Shown: positions 7,089 through 16,191 of the stretch, in pieces
How the letters are laid out: the number at the start of each line of letters is the position of its first letter
How positions within the stretch are numbered: the first letter of the stretch is position 1
NCBI RefSeq assembly: GCF_025907915.1
Contig: NZ_JAPAAF010000040.1
Span: 1-37,855 of the forward strand
DNA length: 37,855 nt
DNA from: Gaoshiqia sediminis
GTDB lineage: Bacteria > Bacteroidota > Bacteroidia > Bacteroidales > Prolixibacteraceae
Direction of reading: 5' to 3'
Translations under genes and position numbers: made by a program
The notes under the pieces: model-generated
Told to the model about the DNA's origin: nothing
Seen by the model: the letters and a program-made list of their open reading frames with translations, nothing else
The model's database searches: none

Positions 7089-9167
7089 ATGACTAAGTAT
7101 CTTTTATATGGGATCATTTTTTCCATCTCCTCCATCTTCTTAAGTTGCACACAGGTAAAAGCCCCTGAGGCTTGTGGTCCTGTGCCATCAGAAAACCAAA
7201 TGAGATGGCAGGAAATGGAGTATTACGCTTTTGTTCACTTCTCATTGAATACCTATACCGATCAGTCGTGGGGTTTTGGAGATGAGGATGTGAACCTGTT
7301 TAACCCTGAAAATGCGGATTGCCGGCAGTGGGCCCGCATCTGCAAAGAAGCCGGTATGAAGGGGGTCATTATTACAGCCAAACACCATTGTGGTTTTTGT
7401 CTTTGGCCTTCTGAATACACGGAATACTCGGTAAAAAATGCCCCGTGGAAAGATGGCAAGGGCGATATGGTGCGCGAAATGGCCGATGCCTGTAAGGAAT
7501 ACGGGTTGAAATTCGGGGTTTATTTGTCGCCATGGGACCGGAACCATCCCGATTACGGAAAGCCTGAATACATCACCTATTTCCGCAACCAACTTACAGA
7601 ACTTCTTACCAATTACGGCGATGTTTTCGAGGTATGGTTCGACGGAGCCAATGGTGGCGATGGTTATTACGGCGGAGCTAATGAAACGCGAAAAATTGAC
7701 CGCACAACTTATTACGACTGGCCAAATACCTATAAACTCGTTCGTGAGCTACAGCCAAACATTGTCATTTGGAACGATGGCGGTGACCGTGCTGATCTTC
7801 GCTGGGTTGGTACAGAAGATGGCTACGTTGGCGAAACCAATTGGAGTTTGCTGAATGGGACTGGCGATGTTCCATGGGCAATGTTGCATTATGGCGTTGA
7901 AGACGGGGATTCATGGGTTCCTGCTGAGGTAAATACTTCTATCCGTCCGGAATGGTTCTACCACCCGAATGAAGACAGCAAAGTGAAAACAGTACCCCAG
8001 TTAATGGATACCTATTATCACTCTATTGGGAGCAACGGAACCCTTTTGCTCAACTTCCCGATTATGCCCAATGGCCTGATCCATCCGACTGACGAAAAAA
8101 ATGCACTGGAATTTGGACAGGCAGTGAAAGAATCTTTCGCTGTAAACTTAGCAGAAAAAGCAATGGCTGAAGCCTCGAATGTTCGCGGAAATGCAAAAGC
8201 ATTTGCGGCAGCTAACGCAATAGATGGCGATAGCGATTCGTATTGGGCGACTGATGACAGCGTGAACACAGCTTCATTGACTATTGATTTGGGCAAACCA
8301 ACCCTGTTCAACCGTTTTCTGGCACAGGAATACATCCGTCTGGGACAGCGTGTGAAAGCCTTCACGGTAGAAGCCTTTGTCGATGGGAACTGGAAAGAGA
8401 TCGCAAAAGCAACCACTATTGGGTATAAGCGTATCCTTCGTTTTCCGGCAGTTGAGGCTACTAAGGTTCGTTTCAGTATTATCGGTTCGAAATGTTGTCC
8501 TGTCATTTCCAATATCGGGGTTTATAATGCACCTGTATTTCTGAATGCACCGTCTATTACCCGGAATCAATCCGGAGAAGTAACAATAACCACCAATGAT
8601 ATCGGTCCGATTTTTTACTACACATTAGATGGTACTGAACCAACTCCCGAATCCAATAAATATACCGGGCCTTTTACCGCCGACGGCAAATTGGAGTTAA
8701 GAGCAATTGCCTATGATCCTGCTTCAGCTAAAAGCAGCCCTGTTGGTTCAGAGTCATTCGATATCTCGAAAAAGGATTGGAAAATTGTGGGAACAGATGA
8801 TAAAAAGGCCAGTGCAATCTTGGACGGAGATCCATCCAGTGCATGGCATCAGAGAGACGAAAAGATGCCCATTGATTTGGTCGTTGACTTGGGTAGCAAC
8901 CAAAATCTTAGCGGTTTCAGGTACCTTCCGGATCAGAACAAATGGAGTTCCGGTATCATCACTACATATGAGTTTTCGGTGTCGGCAGACAATAAAAAAT
9001 GGAAATTGGTGAGTCAGGGTGAATTCTCCAACATTAAGAACAACCCCGTATGGCAGATTAAAAGTTTCAAGCCGGAGATGGCCCGTTATATCAAACTACG
9101 CGCTTTGAAAAACACGATGGGAGACGATGTTGCCGGATATGCGGAAGTGGACGTGATCACTGAATGA
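7089..9167 (+). CDS. GH29 alpha-L-fucosidase lipoprotein with two F5/8-type binding domains
   Basis: The protein has 692 residues with a lipoprotein signal ending LSCTQ. Residues about 30-350 are a GH29 barrel: YYAFVHFSLNTYTD, GVIITAKHHCGFCLWPS, YGLKFGVYLSPWDRN and the nucleophile in EVWFDGA (Asp185). The short NHPDYG and YGDVFEVWFDGANG segments resemble GH29 subfamily B (alpha-1,3/4-fucosidases needing a branched substrate). Three extra domains follow: an F5/8 type C domain (about 355-470, AIDGDSDSYWATDD), a chitobiase-C-like bridge (about 475-550, YYTLDGTEPTP) and a second F5/8 type C domain (about 560-692, ILDGDPSSAWH). These would bind galactose- or fucose-type sugars. The acid/base residue cannot be fixed by eye. 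The protein is predicted to be anchored at the outer membrane or cell surface. Confidence 0.92.
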   Translation: MTKYLLYGIIFSISSIFLSCTQVKAPEACGPVPSENQMRWQEMEYYAFVHFSLNTYTDQSWGFGDEDVNLFNPENADCRQWARICKEAGMKGVIITAKHHCGFCLWPSEYTEYSVKNAPWKDGKGDMVREMADACKEYGLKFGVYLSPWDRNHPDYGKPEYITYFRNQLTELLTNYGDVFEVWFDGANGGDGYYGGANETRKIDRTTYYDWPNTYKLVRELQPNIVIWNDGGDRADLRWVGTEDGYVGETNWSLLNGTGDVPWAMLHYGVEDGDSWVPAEVNTSIRPEWFYHPNEDSKVKTVPQLMDTYYHSIGSNGTLLLNFPIMPNGLIHPTDEKNALEFGQAVKESFAVNLAEKAMAEASNVRGNAKAFAAANAIDGDSDSYWATDDSVNTASLTIDLGKPTLFNRFLAQEYIRLGQRVKAFTVEAFVDGNWKEIAKATTIGYKRILRFPAVEATKVRFSIIGSKCCPVISNIGVYNAPVFLNAPSITRNQSGEVTITTNDIGPIFYYTLDGTEPTPESNKYTGPFTADGKLELRAIAYDPASAKSSPVGSESFDISKKDWKIVGTDDKKASAILDGDPSSAWHQRDEKMPIDLVVDLGSNQNLSGFRYLPDQNKWSSGIITTYEFSVSADNKKWKLVSQGEFSNIKNNPVWQIKSFKPEMARYIKLRALKNTMGDDVAGYAEVDVITE

Positions 9168-9187
9168 TTTATTAGAAATTCAATCCA

Positions 9188-11608
9188 ATGAAAAGAATAG
9201 CACTTGTTTCTTTTTTGATGTGCCTCGTGGCATTCACATCGTGCAAAAACAACCAAAAGGTGAACGACGGCAAAATTCCTTTCGATTTCGACTGGAAGTT
9301 TGCCCTGAATGATCATCCGGGCGCTGAGCAGCCCGGTTTTGATGACTCGGAATGGCGTTTGCTGGATGTCCCCCATGATTTCAGTATTGAACAGCCATTC
9401 GATTCAACCTTTACTACCGGAGCAGGCGGTGGCTATACCTACAGCGGTATTGGCTGGTACCGGAAAAGTTTTATCACAGAAAAGGAATTCACAGATAAAA
9501 AGCTTACCGTATTATTCGACGGTGTGTACCGAAACAGCGAAGTGTGGATTAACGGGCATTACCTTGGTATCCGTCCTTACGGCTATTCTTCTTTTTATTA
9601 TGACCTGACGCCGCACTTGAATCCAACGGGAGAGGCAAATATTCTGGCCGTAAAGGTAAATACCACCGAACAGCCCAACTCAAGGTGGTACACCGGATCG
9701 GGTATTTACCGCCATGTTTGGCTGGTTGCCAAAAATAAGCTGCATATCAATCAATGGGGCGTATTTGCCCGTACAGTTGATGCGAACGAAAACGAAGCAA
9801 GTGTCGATGTTTCCATCGAATTGAGTAATGAAAACGAAGCGGATCAATCTTGTACGGTGATCACTAAGCTTATTGATGCTTCAGGTAATGAAGCAGGTAA
9901 ATCCGAATCGAAAATAGACATCAAAGCTGGTCAGCAACTAAAGGTTGAACAAAACATTCAAATTGAAAATCCGGCGCTTTGGTCTGTTGAAACCCCCAAT
10001 TTGTATCGTTTACAAGTTGAAGTACGGTCAGACGATTTGGTCGACAGTTACGCATCCTCTTTTGGTGTCAGGACTTTCAAATTCGATTCCAACAAGGGTT
10101 TTTCGCTTAACGGGAAACACCTGAAACTGAAAGGGGTAAACAACCACCACGATGGTGGGCCATTGGGCGCTGCCGTCTTTGATTACACCCATAAACGGCA
10201 ATTGGCCATTTTAAAAGAAATGGGATGCAATGCGTTAAGGATGAGTCACAACCCGCCATCCCCCGAATTGCTTGCCTATGCCGACAGCATGGGTTTTGTG
10301 GTGATCGACGAGATTTTTGACGAGTGGATGGATGGAAAAACACCGGCGGGTTATTCACCCCATTTTGAGGAATGGTACGAAAGGGATGTAGAAAACTGGA
10401 TTAAGCGCGACAGAAACCATCCTTCGGTTATTGCCTGGAGCGTTGGCAACGAATTGCGCGAACAGTACAACAAGGACAATGCGCTGAAAATAATAAACAT
10501 GTTGCTTGAGGCTTCGCGCAAGCATGATGACACACGTCCCTTCACCTTGGCCTGTAACGAAATTGTTAACTTCAACTCCTTTGGGGTTCTTGAACTGCTT
10601 GATATAACAGGCTACAATTATCAAGAGGCTTTTTACGAAACCGACCACGAGAAATACCCGAACCGGGTGATTTTTGGCTCCGAGACGGTTATTTATCCCT
10701 ATCACCCCGGCGATTGCTGGCAATTGCGCTCCTATGAGCAATGGCTGGAGGGACAACTGGAAGATTATGTGGCCGGCGAGTTCCTGTGGACCGGTTTTGA
10801 CTACATCGGCGAAGCCGGGATTGGCGAAGTTGGTACCGGCTGCGAGTTCTGGAAAACATGGCCGACCTGGCCCTGGCGTGGCGCCGATTGTGGAGTCGTT
10901 GACATGTGCGGCTTCCCAAAACCCGGGTACTGGTTCCGAAAAGCATTGTGGAACAATGAGCCGATGGTATATATAGCCGTGCAAACCGATGAATCGGCAA
11001 GGGACAGGGAGATTTGTTCTTTCTGGAACTGGCCAAAGGTTGAGGCTCACTGGAACCACGATAAAGTTGGAGATACATTGGCTGTGCATGTATATACCAA
11101 TGTACCCGATGTCGAACTGAAACTGAACGGAAAGTCTTTGGGAACCCGTAAATGGGACTTAAAGCAGGAAGCCTTCCTGTTTTTTGAAGTGCCCTACGAA
11201 CCTGGGAAGTTAGAAGCCTTCGGCAAAACGAAAGATGGCATAACCGTGTCGTTTGCAGTGCAAACAGCCGGTGAACCAGCCAAAATCGTGCTTACACCAG
11301 ACCGGAAAACATTGAAAGCAAACGGGCAGGATTTAAGCTATGTTACCGTACAAGTGCTGGATACCAATGATGTGCCTGTGCCTTTTGCCAGCAACATGAT
11401 CACCTTTGAAGTGAATGGGGCAGGAAAGCTGGCAGCCGTTGGCAACGGCAACCAGCAAAGCCACACCTCGTTTAAAGGTGGAAAGATGGAAGCATATTTA
11501 GGGGGGTGCCTTGCTGTGGTGCAGTCAACCGACAAGAAAGGCGAAATTACCATTGTTGCCAAAAGCGGCGCGCTTCCGGTTGCAACGGCTACATTAGCGG
11601 CCGAATAG
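9188..11608 (+). CDS. GH2 beta-galactosidase-like lipoprotein
   Basis: The protein has 806 residues and a lipobox FTSCKN. Domain order is as in large Bacteroidota GH2 enzymes: jelly-roll (about 30-170; WRLLDVPHDFSIEQ, YSGIGWYRKSF), Ig-like domain (about 180-285), and TIM barrel (about 290-590) with acid/base Glu422 in WSVGNELRE and nucleophile Glu499 in FGSETV. DUF4982-like and invasin/Big-1-like domains follow at the C-terminus (VTVQVLDTNDVPVPFAS, AVGNGNQQSH). It lacks the NxK motif of beta-glucuronidases, so beta-galactosidase is the best guess. The ATG at 9188 lies 20 bases after the GH29 stop, suggesting cotranscription. It resembles the decayed GH2 upstream in its C-terminal domain but is clearly a different lineage in the N-terminal domain. 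Confidence 0.9.
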   Translation: MKRIALVSFLMCLVAFTSCKNNQKVNDGKIPFDFDWKFALNDHPGAEQPGFDDSEWRLLDVPHDFSIEQPFDSTFTTGAGGGYTYSGIGWYRKSFITEKEFTDKKLTVLFDGVYRNSEVWINGHYLGIRPYGYSSFYYDLTPHLNPTGEANILAVKVNTTEQPNSRWYTGSGIYRHVWLVAKNKLHINQWGVFARTVDANENEASVDVSIELSNENEADQSCTVITKLIDASGNEAGKSESKIDIKAGQQLKVEQNIQIENPALWSVETPNLYRLQVEVRSDDLVDSYASSFGVRTFKFDSNKGFSLNGKHLKLKGVNNHHDGGPLGAAVFDYTHKRQLAILKEMGCNALRMSHNPPSPELLAYADSMGFVVIDEIFDEWMDGKTPAGYSPHFEEWYERDVENWIKRDRNHPSVIAWSVGNELREQYNKDNALKIINMLLEASRKHDDTRPFTLACNEIVNFNSFGVLELLDITGYNYQEAFYETDHEKYPNRVIFGSETVIYPYHPGDCWQLRSYEQWLEGQLEDYVAGEFLWTGFDYIGEAGIGEVGTGCEFWKTWPTWPWRGADCGVVDMCGFPKPGYWFRKALWNNEPMVYIAVQTDESARDREICSFWNWPKVEAHWNHDKVGDTLAVHVYTNVPDVELKLNGKSLGTRKWDLKQEAFLFFEVPYEPGKLEAFGKTKDGITVSFAVQTAGEPAKIVLTPDRKTLKANGQDLSYVTVQVLDTNDVPVPFASNMITFEVNGAGKLAAVGNGNQQSHTSFKGGKMEAYLGGCLAVVQSTDKKGEITIVAKSGALPVATATLAAE

Positions 11609-11618
11609 TTCTACTTCT

Positions 11619-11665
11619 TACCCCTGCGGGGTAATATATCAATAGCCCCCGGTTTTTACCGGGGG
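11619..11665 (+). terminator. Tandem hairpins after GH2 (possible weak terminator or processing site)
   Basis: Two perfect hairpins follow the GH2 stop: TACCCC-TGC-GGGGTA (11619-11633) and CCCCCGGT-TTTT-ACCGGGGG (11646-11665). Neither is followed by a T run, so they are not classic intrinsic terminators. They may attenuate or protect the 3' end of the upstream message. A further pair of 7-base arms, CCGTCCG at 11686 and CGGACGG at 11727, encloses a T-rich segment just before the next gene. Confidence 0.45.
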
Positions 11666-11820
11666 TAAAGGGAAAACGAGAAAAGCCGTCCGCGAGGAAG
11701 CATTGTTCGAGGCAAAAACCTTTTTTCGGACGGAATGGTGCGGTCTCTGGAAAAAGTAGTTACATAAAAGAATTAATCATGAAGAAGCCAAATAGTTATC
11801 ACCATAAAAAAACAGAACAA

Positions 11821-13368
11821 ATGAATAGAATTAAAAGAACCTTAAAAATAGCTTGTCTGCTTGCTATCGTTTGCTCTTTATTTGAATGCACTCCAAAACA
11901 ATCCAAACAGATAGTGAATGTTTATGAGCCGAGCTGGGAATCGTTAGCTAAATATAATACCGAGCCGGAATGGTTTAAAGATGCCAAGCTTGGGATCTAT
12001 TTTCACTGGGGAATTTATTCAGTGCCTGCATTCAGTTCAGAGTGGTATCCCGCATGGATGTATTATACAAACCTTGAAAAAGGACAATGGGGAGCTGATG
12101 TTCACGATTACCACGTTAAAACCTATGGAGCTGATTTTAATTATCACGATTTTATACCCATGTTTAAGGCCGAACATTTTAATGCCGCACAATGGGCTGA
12201 TCTGTTTCAAAACGCTGGAGCCAAATTTGCAGGTCTGGTTGCAGAACATCACGATGGTTTCGCCATGTGGGACAGCGAAATCAACCCGTGGAATGCCGCG
12301 GATATGGGACCTGAAAAGGATATTACCGGGGAGCTTCTGTCGGAACTTAAAAAACGCGATATGAAAACCATAACCACCTTCCATCATGCACGAAACCTGC
12401 AACGGTATGCTAACGATAGTACCCATTGGGCCAATAGTGGAAACGTTGGCATGGATAGTCATTATGCATATAACCCTGATGCTGTTACAAGCACCATTGA
12501 TGAAAAGCTTAAGTATCTGTATGGCAACATCCCTGCCGATGAGTTTCATGAATATTGGTTAGGACAAGTTAATGAGGTCGTTGACAAATATGCGCCGGAT
12601 ATGATTTGGTTCGATTCGTGGTTAGATTTTATACCTGAAGAATACCGGCAAAAAATGGTAGCCCACCATTATAATACTGCTGTGAGCCGGGGTCAGGAAC
12701 CAATAACTTTCTATAAACAGGAAGATTTACCTGATAGTGTTGCATTGATTGATATTGAGCAGGGCGGGAAAACTGATATTTCAGAAAAATACTGGCTGAC
12801 AGATATAACCATTAGTGATGGTAGCTGGTGCTACACCAACGGGTTGAAGTACAAAACAGCCGATTTGATAATCCGCAATATGATTGACGTGTGGAGTAAA
12901 AAAGGAGTGGTACTGTTGAACGTGTCTCCGATGGCAAATGGCATCATTCCGCAAGAGCAGCAAGACGTTTTAAAAGCAATTGGAGAATGGATTAAGAAAC
13001 ACGAAGAAGCCGTATACAGTACACGTGTCCATTCTATTTTTGGCTATGGAATTGCTGAATTTGAGAAAGGACATTTCGGCGGACAATCAGCTACCATGAA
13101 ATACACAAAGGACGATGTTCGGTTTACCAAATCGAAAGATGGAAATACATTGTATGTTTATTTATTGGGCTTGCCTGAACCCAATACGGAAATCGAACTG
13201 GAACATGTTTTTGAAACAAACCAGAATCAGGATATCTCACGTGTTAGCGTGGTTGGAAGCGGCGTTGAGTTGAGATGGTCGGTTAGCGGAGATAAATTAA
13301 CGGTTACAACACCCAATGCTGAAGCTATGGATGAAATAGCAACGGTTCTCAAAGTTGAGTTTTTATAG
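11821..13368 (+). CDS. GH29 alpha-L-fucosidase lipoprotein
   Basis: I start this at the ATG 11821 (515 residues), because MNRIKRTLKIACLLAIVCSL then FECTPK is a clean lipoprotein signal. The in-frame ATG at 11779 adds 14 polar residues (SYHHKK) and seems unlikely. The GH29 catalytic barrel shows WFKDAKLGIYFHWGIYSVPA, FAGLVAEHHDGFAMWDS, MKTITTFHHARNL and the nucleophile motif MIWFDSW (Asp265 from this start). It continues with VLLNVSPMANGIIP and a C-terminal beta-sandwich. The HWG-YS and EHHDGFAMW signatures are those of GH29 subfamily A-type enzymes, which accept varied alpha-L-fucosides. It is one of three GH29 genes here and is only distantly similar to the other two. Confidence 0.92.
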   Translation: MNRIKRTLKIACLLAIVCSLFECTPKQSKQIVNVYEPSWESLAKYNTEPEWFKDAKLGIYFHWGIYSVPAFSSEWYPAWMYYTNLEKGQWGADVHDYHVKTYGADFNYHDFIPMFKAEHFNAAQWADLFQNAGAKFAGLVAEHHDGFAMWDSEINPWNAADMGPEKDITGELLSELKKRDMKTITTFHHARNLQRYANDSTHWANSGNVGMDSHYAYNPDAVTSTIDEKLKYLYGNIPADEFHEYWLGQVNEVVDKYAPDMIWFDSWLDFIPEEYRQKMVAHHYNTAVSRGQEPITFYKQEDLPDSVALIDIEQGGKTDISEKYWLTDITISDGSWCYTNGLKYKTADLIIRNMIDVWSKKGVVLLNVSPMANGIIPQEQQDVLKAIGEWIKKHEEAVYSTRVHSIFGYGIAEFEKGHFGGQSATMKYTKDDVRFTKSKDGNTLYVYLLGLPEPNTEIELEHVFETNQNQDISRVSVVGSGVELRWSVSGDKLTVTTPNAEAMDEIATVLKVEFL

Positions 13369-13428
13369 TATCACACGGTTACTTTACCTGAAATATCGGG
13401 CAAGTCATCCGGCAAACAATATTTTTTA

Positions 13429-15228
13429 ATGAAGAAATACTTTAAGACAGTAATAACGGAAGGGGTATTAATTGGGTTGGTTTTTATCCTTTTCATAGGT
13501 CGTGTGAATGCACAAACAGCCATGATTAATGTTCAGGCAAGAAACACGACCAGTTTAAATGGCAAGTGGACGGTGATACTTGATCCGACCGGGGCAGGCG
13601 ACTATAAGCAAGTGTGGCAGGAAAAGAAACCGCAAAAGAAGACCGATTTTGTGGAATATTCGTTTGAAGGCGGCCCTGAACTGGATGTGCCGGGCGACTT
13701 CAATTCGCAACTGTGCGAACTGACTTATTTGGAGGGGACTGTATGGTACAAAAAGCAGTTCGACTATACCGCAAAGCCGGACAGACGACTGTTCCTGCAT
13801 TTTGGGGCGGTGAATTATGCCGCTGATGTGTATCTGAATGGTGAAAAAATTGGCAGCCACGAAGGCGGTTTCACCCCCTTTCAGTTCGAAATTACCGGTA
13901 AAGTCAAAAACGGGGAAAACGCCCTTATTGTGAAAGCAGATAACCGCCGCTTGAAAAACGGCTTGCCCGGCTATGGGTACGACTGGTTCAATTACGGGGG
14001 AATTACCCGCGATGTGAACTTAATCGAAACCAACGAAACCTTCATCGAGGACTACTTCATCCAATTAAAAAAAGGGAGCCTAAATACCGTTTCGGGATGG
14101 GTGAAGCTCAATGGGGCCAACTTGCAACAAAGCGTTGAAATCGGGATTCCCGAGCTTAATTTGAGCCGCAAGGCAACTACGAACGAAGAAGGAATGGCCT
14201 ATGTGGAATTCAAGTCGGCCTTTAAGCTTTGGTCGCCCGAAAACCCCAAGCTTTACAAGCTTGTTATCGAAAGCAAAACAGATACCGTCAGTGATGAAAT
14301 TGGTTTCCGGAGCATTGAAGTGAAAGGGGATAAAGTGGTGTTAAACGGCAGCCCGATATTCCTGAAGGCCGTGAATATCCACGAAGAAAACCCCTACAAA
14401 CGAGCCCGGGCTTTTACTGACGGGGACAATCGTCTGTTGCTGGAAGCGGCCAAAGAATTGGGGTGTAACTTTGTCCGGTTGGTACACTATCCGCATAATG
14501 AAAAAATGGTGAAGCAGGCTGAAAAAATGGGCTTGATGGTTTGGAGCGAACTGCCCGTTTATCAGCACATTCAATTTGCAGACAGCCTTGTTCCTCAAAA
14601 ACTGGAAACCATGCTTAACGAAATGGTCCGAAGGGATAAAAACCGTTGTGGCGTAATTGTATGGAGCCTTTCAAACGAAACCTACCCGGGTACGCCGAAC
14701 CGCAACGAAGCCTTGATTGAGCTAACCCAAAAGTGCAGGGCTTTGGATTCAACCCGGTTGATTGTACACGTGATGAATACCCACAGCTACGACAACAATA
14801 CATTTAATGTGTGGGACCCGCTCTACAAGTATTCCGACCTCATTGCAGTCAACGAATACATCGGCTGGTACATCCCCTGGCAGGGCAAACCATCGGAGAC
14901 CAGATGGAACGTTTCTTTTCCTGATAAGCCAGTGTTCATTTCCGAATTTGGCGGCGAAGCAAAGTCTGGCAGTGCCCAAGGCCCAACCGACGAGGCAGCT
15001 TCCTGGTCAGAAGAATATCAGGAAACCATCTATAAGAACCAAGTAGAAATGTTCGGCAATATTCCCAACCTGTGTGGCGTATGCCCTTGGTTGCTGTTCG
15101 ATTACCGATCGCTGGGCCGCATGAACCTGGTTTACCAAAACGGTTACAATCGAAAAGGATTGATTTCTGAAAACGGCGAAAAAAAGAAAGCATGGTTTAT
15201 CATGAACGAATATTTTAAAAGAAAATGA
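13429..15228 (+). CDS. GH2 beta-glucuronidase-like enzyme with NxK uronate motif
   Basis: The protein has 599 residues with a Sec signal peptide (ending RVNAQ). It has a GH2 jelly-roll (GTVWYKKQFDY, DVYLNGEKIGSHEGGFTPF), Ig domain and TIM barrel with acid/base Glu417 (WSLSNETYPG) and nucleophile Glu506 (FISEFGG). Two further features point to a beta-glucuronidase: a NEYIGWY strand (LNRYYGWY in E. coli UidA) and YNRKGL near the C-terminus, giving N574-x-K576. This NxK motif, about 70 residues after the nucleophile, contacts the sugar carboxylate in known beta-glucuronidases. The length (about 600) also fits that group. It would remove a terminal beta-linked glucuronic or galacturonic acid. Its stop overlaps the next start (ATGA), implying translational coupling with the esterase. 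Confidence 0.85.
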   Translation: MKKYFKTVITEGVLIGLVFILFIGRVNAQTAMINVQARNTTSLNGKWTVILDPTGAGDYKQVWQEKKPQKKTDFVEYSFEGGPELDVPGDFNSQLCELTYLEGTVWYKKQFDYTAKPDRRLFLHFGAVNYAADVYLNGEKIGSHEGGFTPFQFEITGKVKNGENALIVKADNRRLKNGLPGYGYDWFNYGGITRDVNLIETNETFIEDYFIQLKKGSLNTVSGWVKLNGANLQQSVEIGIPELNLSRKATTNEEGMAYVEFKSAFKLWSPENPKLYKLVIESKTDTVSDEIGFRSIEVKGDKVVLNGSPIFLKAVNIHEENPYKRARAFTDGDNRLLLEAAKELGCNFVRLVHYPHNEKMVKQAEKMGLMVWSELPVYQHIQFADSLVPQKLETMLNEMVRRDKNRCGVIVWSLSNETYPGTPNRNEALIELTQKCRALDSTRLIVHVMNTHSYDNNTFNVWDPLYKYSDLIAVNEYIGWYIPWQGKPSETRWNVSFPDKPVFISEFGGEAKSGSAQGPTDEAASWSEEYQETIYKNQVEMFGNIPNLCGVCPWLLFDYRSLGRMNLVYQNGYNRKGLISENGEKKKAWFIMNEYFKRK

Positions 15229-16175
15229 AAAATACAGGACTAAGACAAACAGTGTTGGCATTTATATGCCTTCTTGCAATTAGCGGAAGTCTTTCAGCTC
15301 AAACCAAAGTAATTGACCTTTGGAATGGAAAGATCCCCGGCGCTATTCAGAACGACCAATTCAAGCAGATGGTGGATACTGCTGCGGGCTGGGTCGATAA
15401 GACTGCCATTACCAACCCTTGCCTGTATTATTATCCTGCACCTGAAGCAAAGGCTACGGGTACGGCAGTCATTATTTGCCCTGGCGGCGCCTATTGGGGA
15501 CTTGCCATTAAACATGAAGGCGAACAGGTGGCCAAATGGTTGAACAGTTTTGGTGTAACCGCCTTCGTGCTGAAATACCGCTTGCCCGACGACCGGATCA
15601 TGGAAAACAAATCGATTGGGCCCATGCAAGACGGTCAACGGGCCATTCGCGTCGTGCGCAGCCGTGCGAAAGAGTGGGGCATCAATCCCGCGAAAATCGG
15701 GATCATGGGATTCTCCGCCGGAGGTCACCTTGCATCCACTATTTCAACTCATTTCAATGAAAAGGTCTATGAACCGGTTGATTCAACCAGCGCCCGTCCT
15801 GACTTTTCAATTCTCATTTATCCGGTTATCTCCATGGAGTCGGGCATCACGCATTGGGGGTCACGGGAGAACCTGATAGGTAAAAACCCATCGCCCGAAC
15901 GGGTAAAACATTTTTCGAATGAATTGCAGGTAGATAGTGTAACACCTCCGGCTTTTATGGTTCACTCGATGGATGATGGAGCTGTTTCGGTACAAAACAG
16001 TGTCGGTTATGCGATGGCGTTGAAACAGTTTAAAGTCCCGTGTGAGCTTCATCTTTATCAATCTGGAGGGCACGGATATGGCATGGGACGATCAAATAAT
16101 ACTGAATCTACATGGCCTGAGGCATGTTATCGATGGCTTAAGTCGAATGGTTTCGGTACAGCAGGTGAGTTGTGA
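15225..16175 (+). CDS. Exported alpha/beta-hydrolase, acetylesterase-like
   Basis: The protein has 316 residues with a signal peptide (ending SLSAQ). It shows the alpha/beta-hydrolase pattern: an oxyanion-type ICPGGAYWGLA, the nucleophile elbow GFSAGG (Ser164), the acid in SMDDGA (Asp250 or Asp251) and the histidine in GGHGYG (His283). Related PUL proteins are annotated as acetyl-xylan esterases or 'endo-1,4-beta-xylanase', the latter a misleading carry-over name. Deacetylation of a hemicellulose before or alongside the glycosidases is the likely role; the ester and sugar are not determined by sequence. The start codon shares four bases with the stop of the GH2 beta-uronidase gene, so the two are probably made together. 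Confidence 0.85.
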   Translation: MKNTGLRQTVLAFICLLAISGSLSAQTKVIDLWNGKIPGAIQNDQFKQMVDTAAGWVDKTAITNPCLYYYPAPEAKATGTAVIICPGGAYWGLAIKHEGEQVAKWLNSFGVTAFVLKYRLPDDRIMENKSIGPMQDGQRAIRVVRSRAKEWGINPAKIGIMGFSAGGHLASTISTHFNEKVYEPVDSTSARPDFSILIYPVISMESGITHWGSRENLIGKNPSPERVKHFSNELQVDSVTPPAFMVHSMDDGAVSVQNSVGYAMALKQFKVPCELHLYQSGGHGYGMGRSNNTESTWPEACYRWLKSNGFGTAGEL

Positions 16176-16191
16176 TTTTAAAGAAAATTAG

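Noticed and set aside
10355-11089. Long minus-strand open frame (244 codons) opposite the GH2 gene
   Set aside because: It is a shadow of a strongly supported GH2 coding frame; its translation has no recognisable motif and no start context.
11686-11733. Arms CCGTCCG / CGGACGG before the GH29 gene as a riboswitch
   Set aside because: Only a 7-base stem with a long unstructured interior; no known riboswitch core could be recognised.
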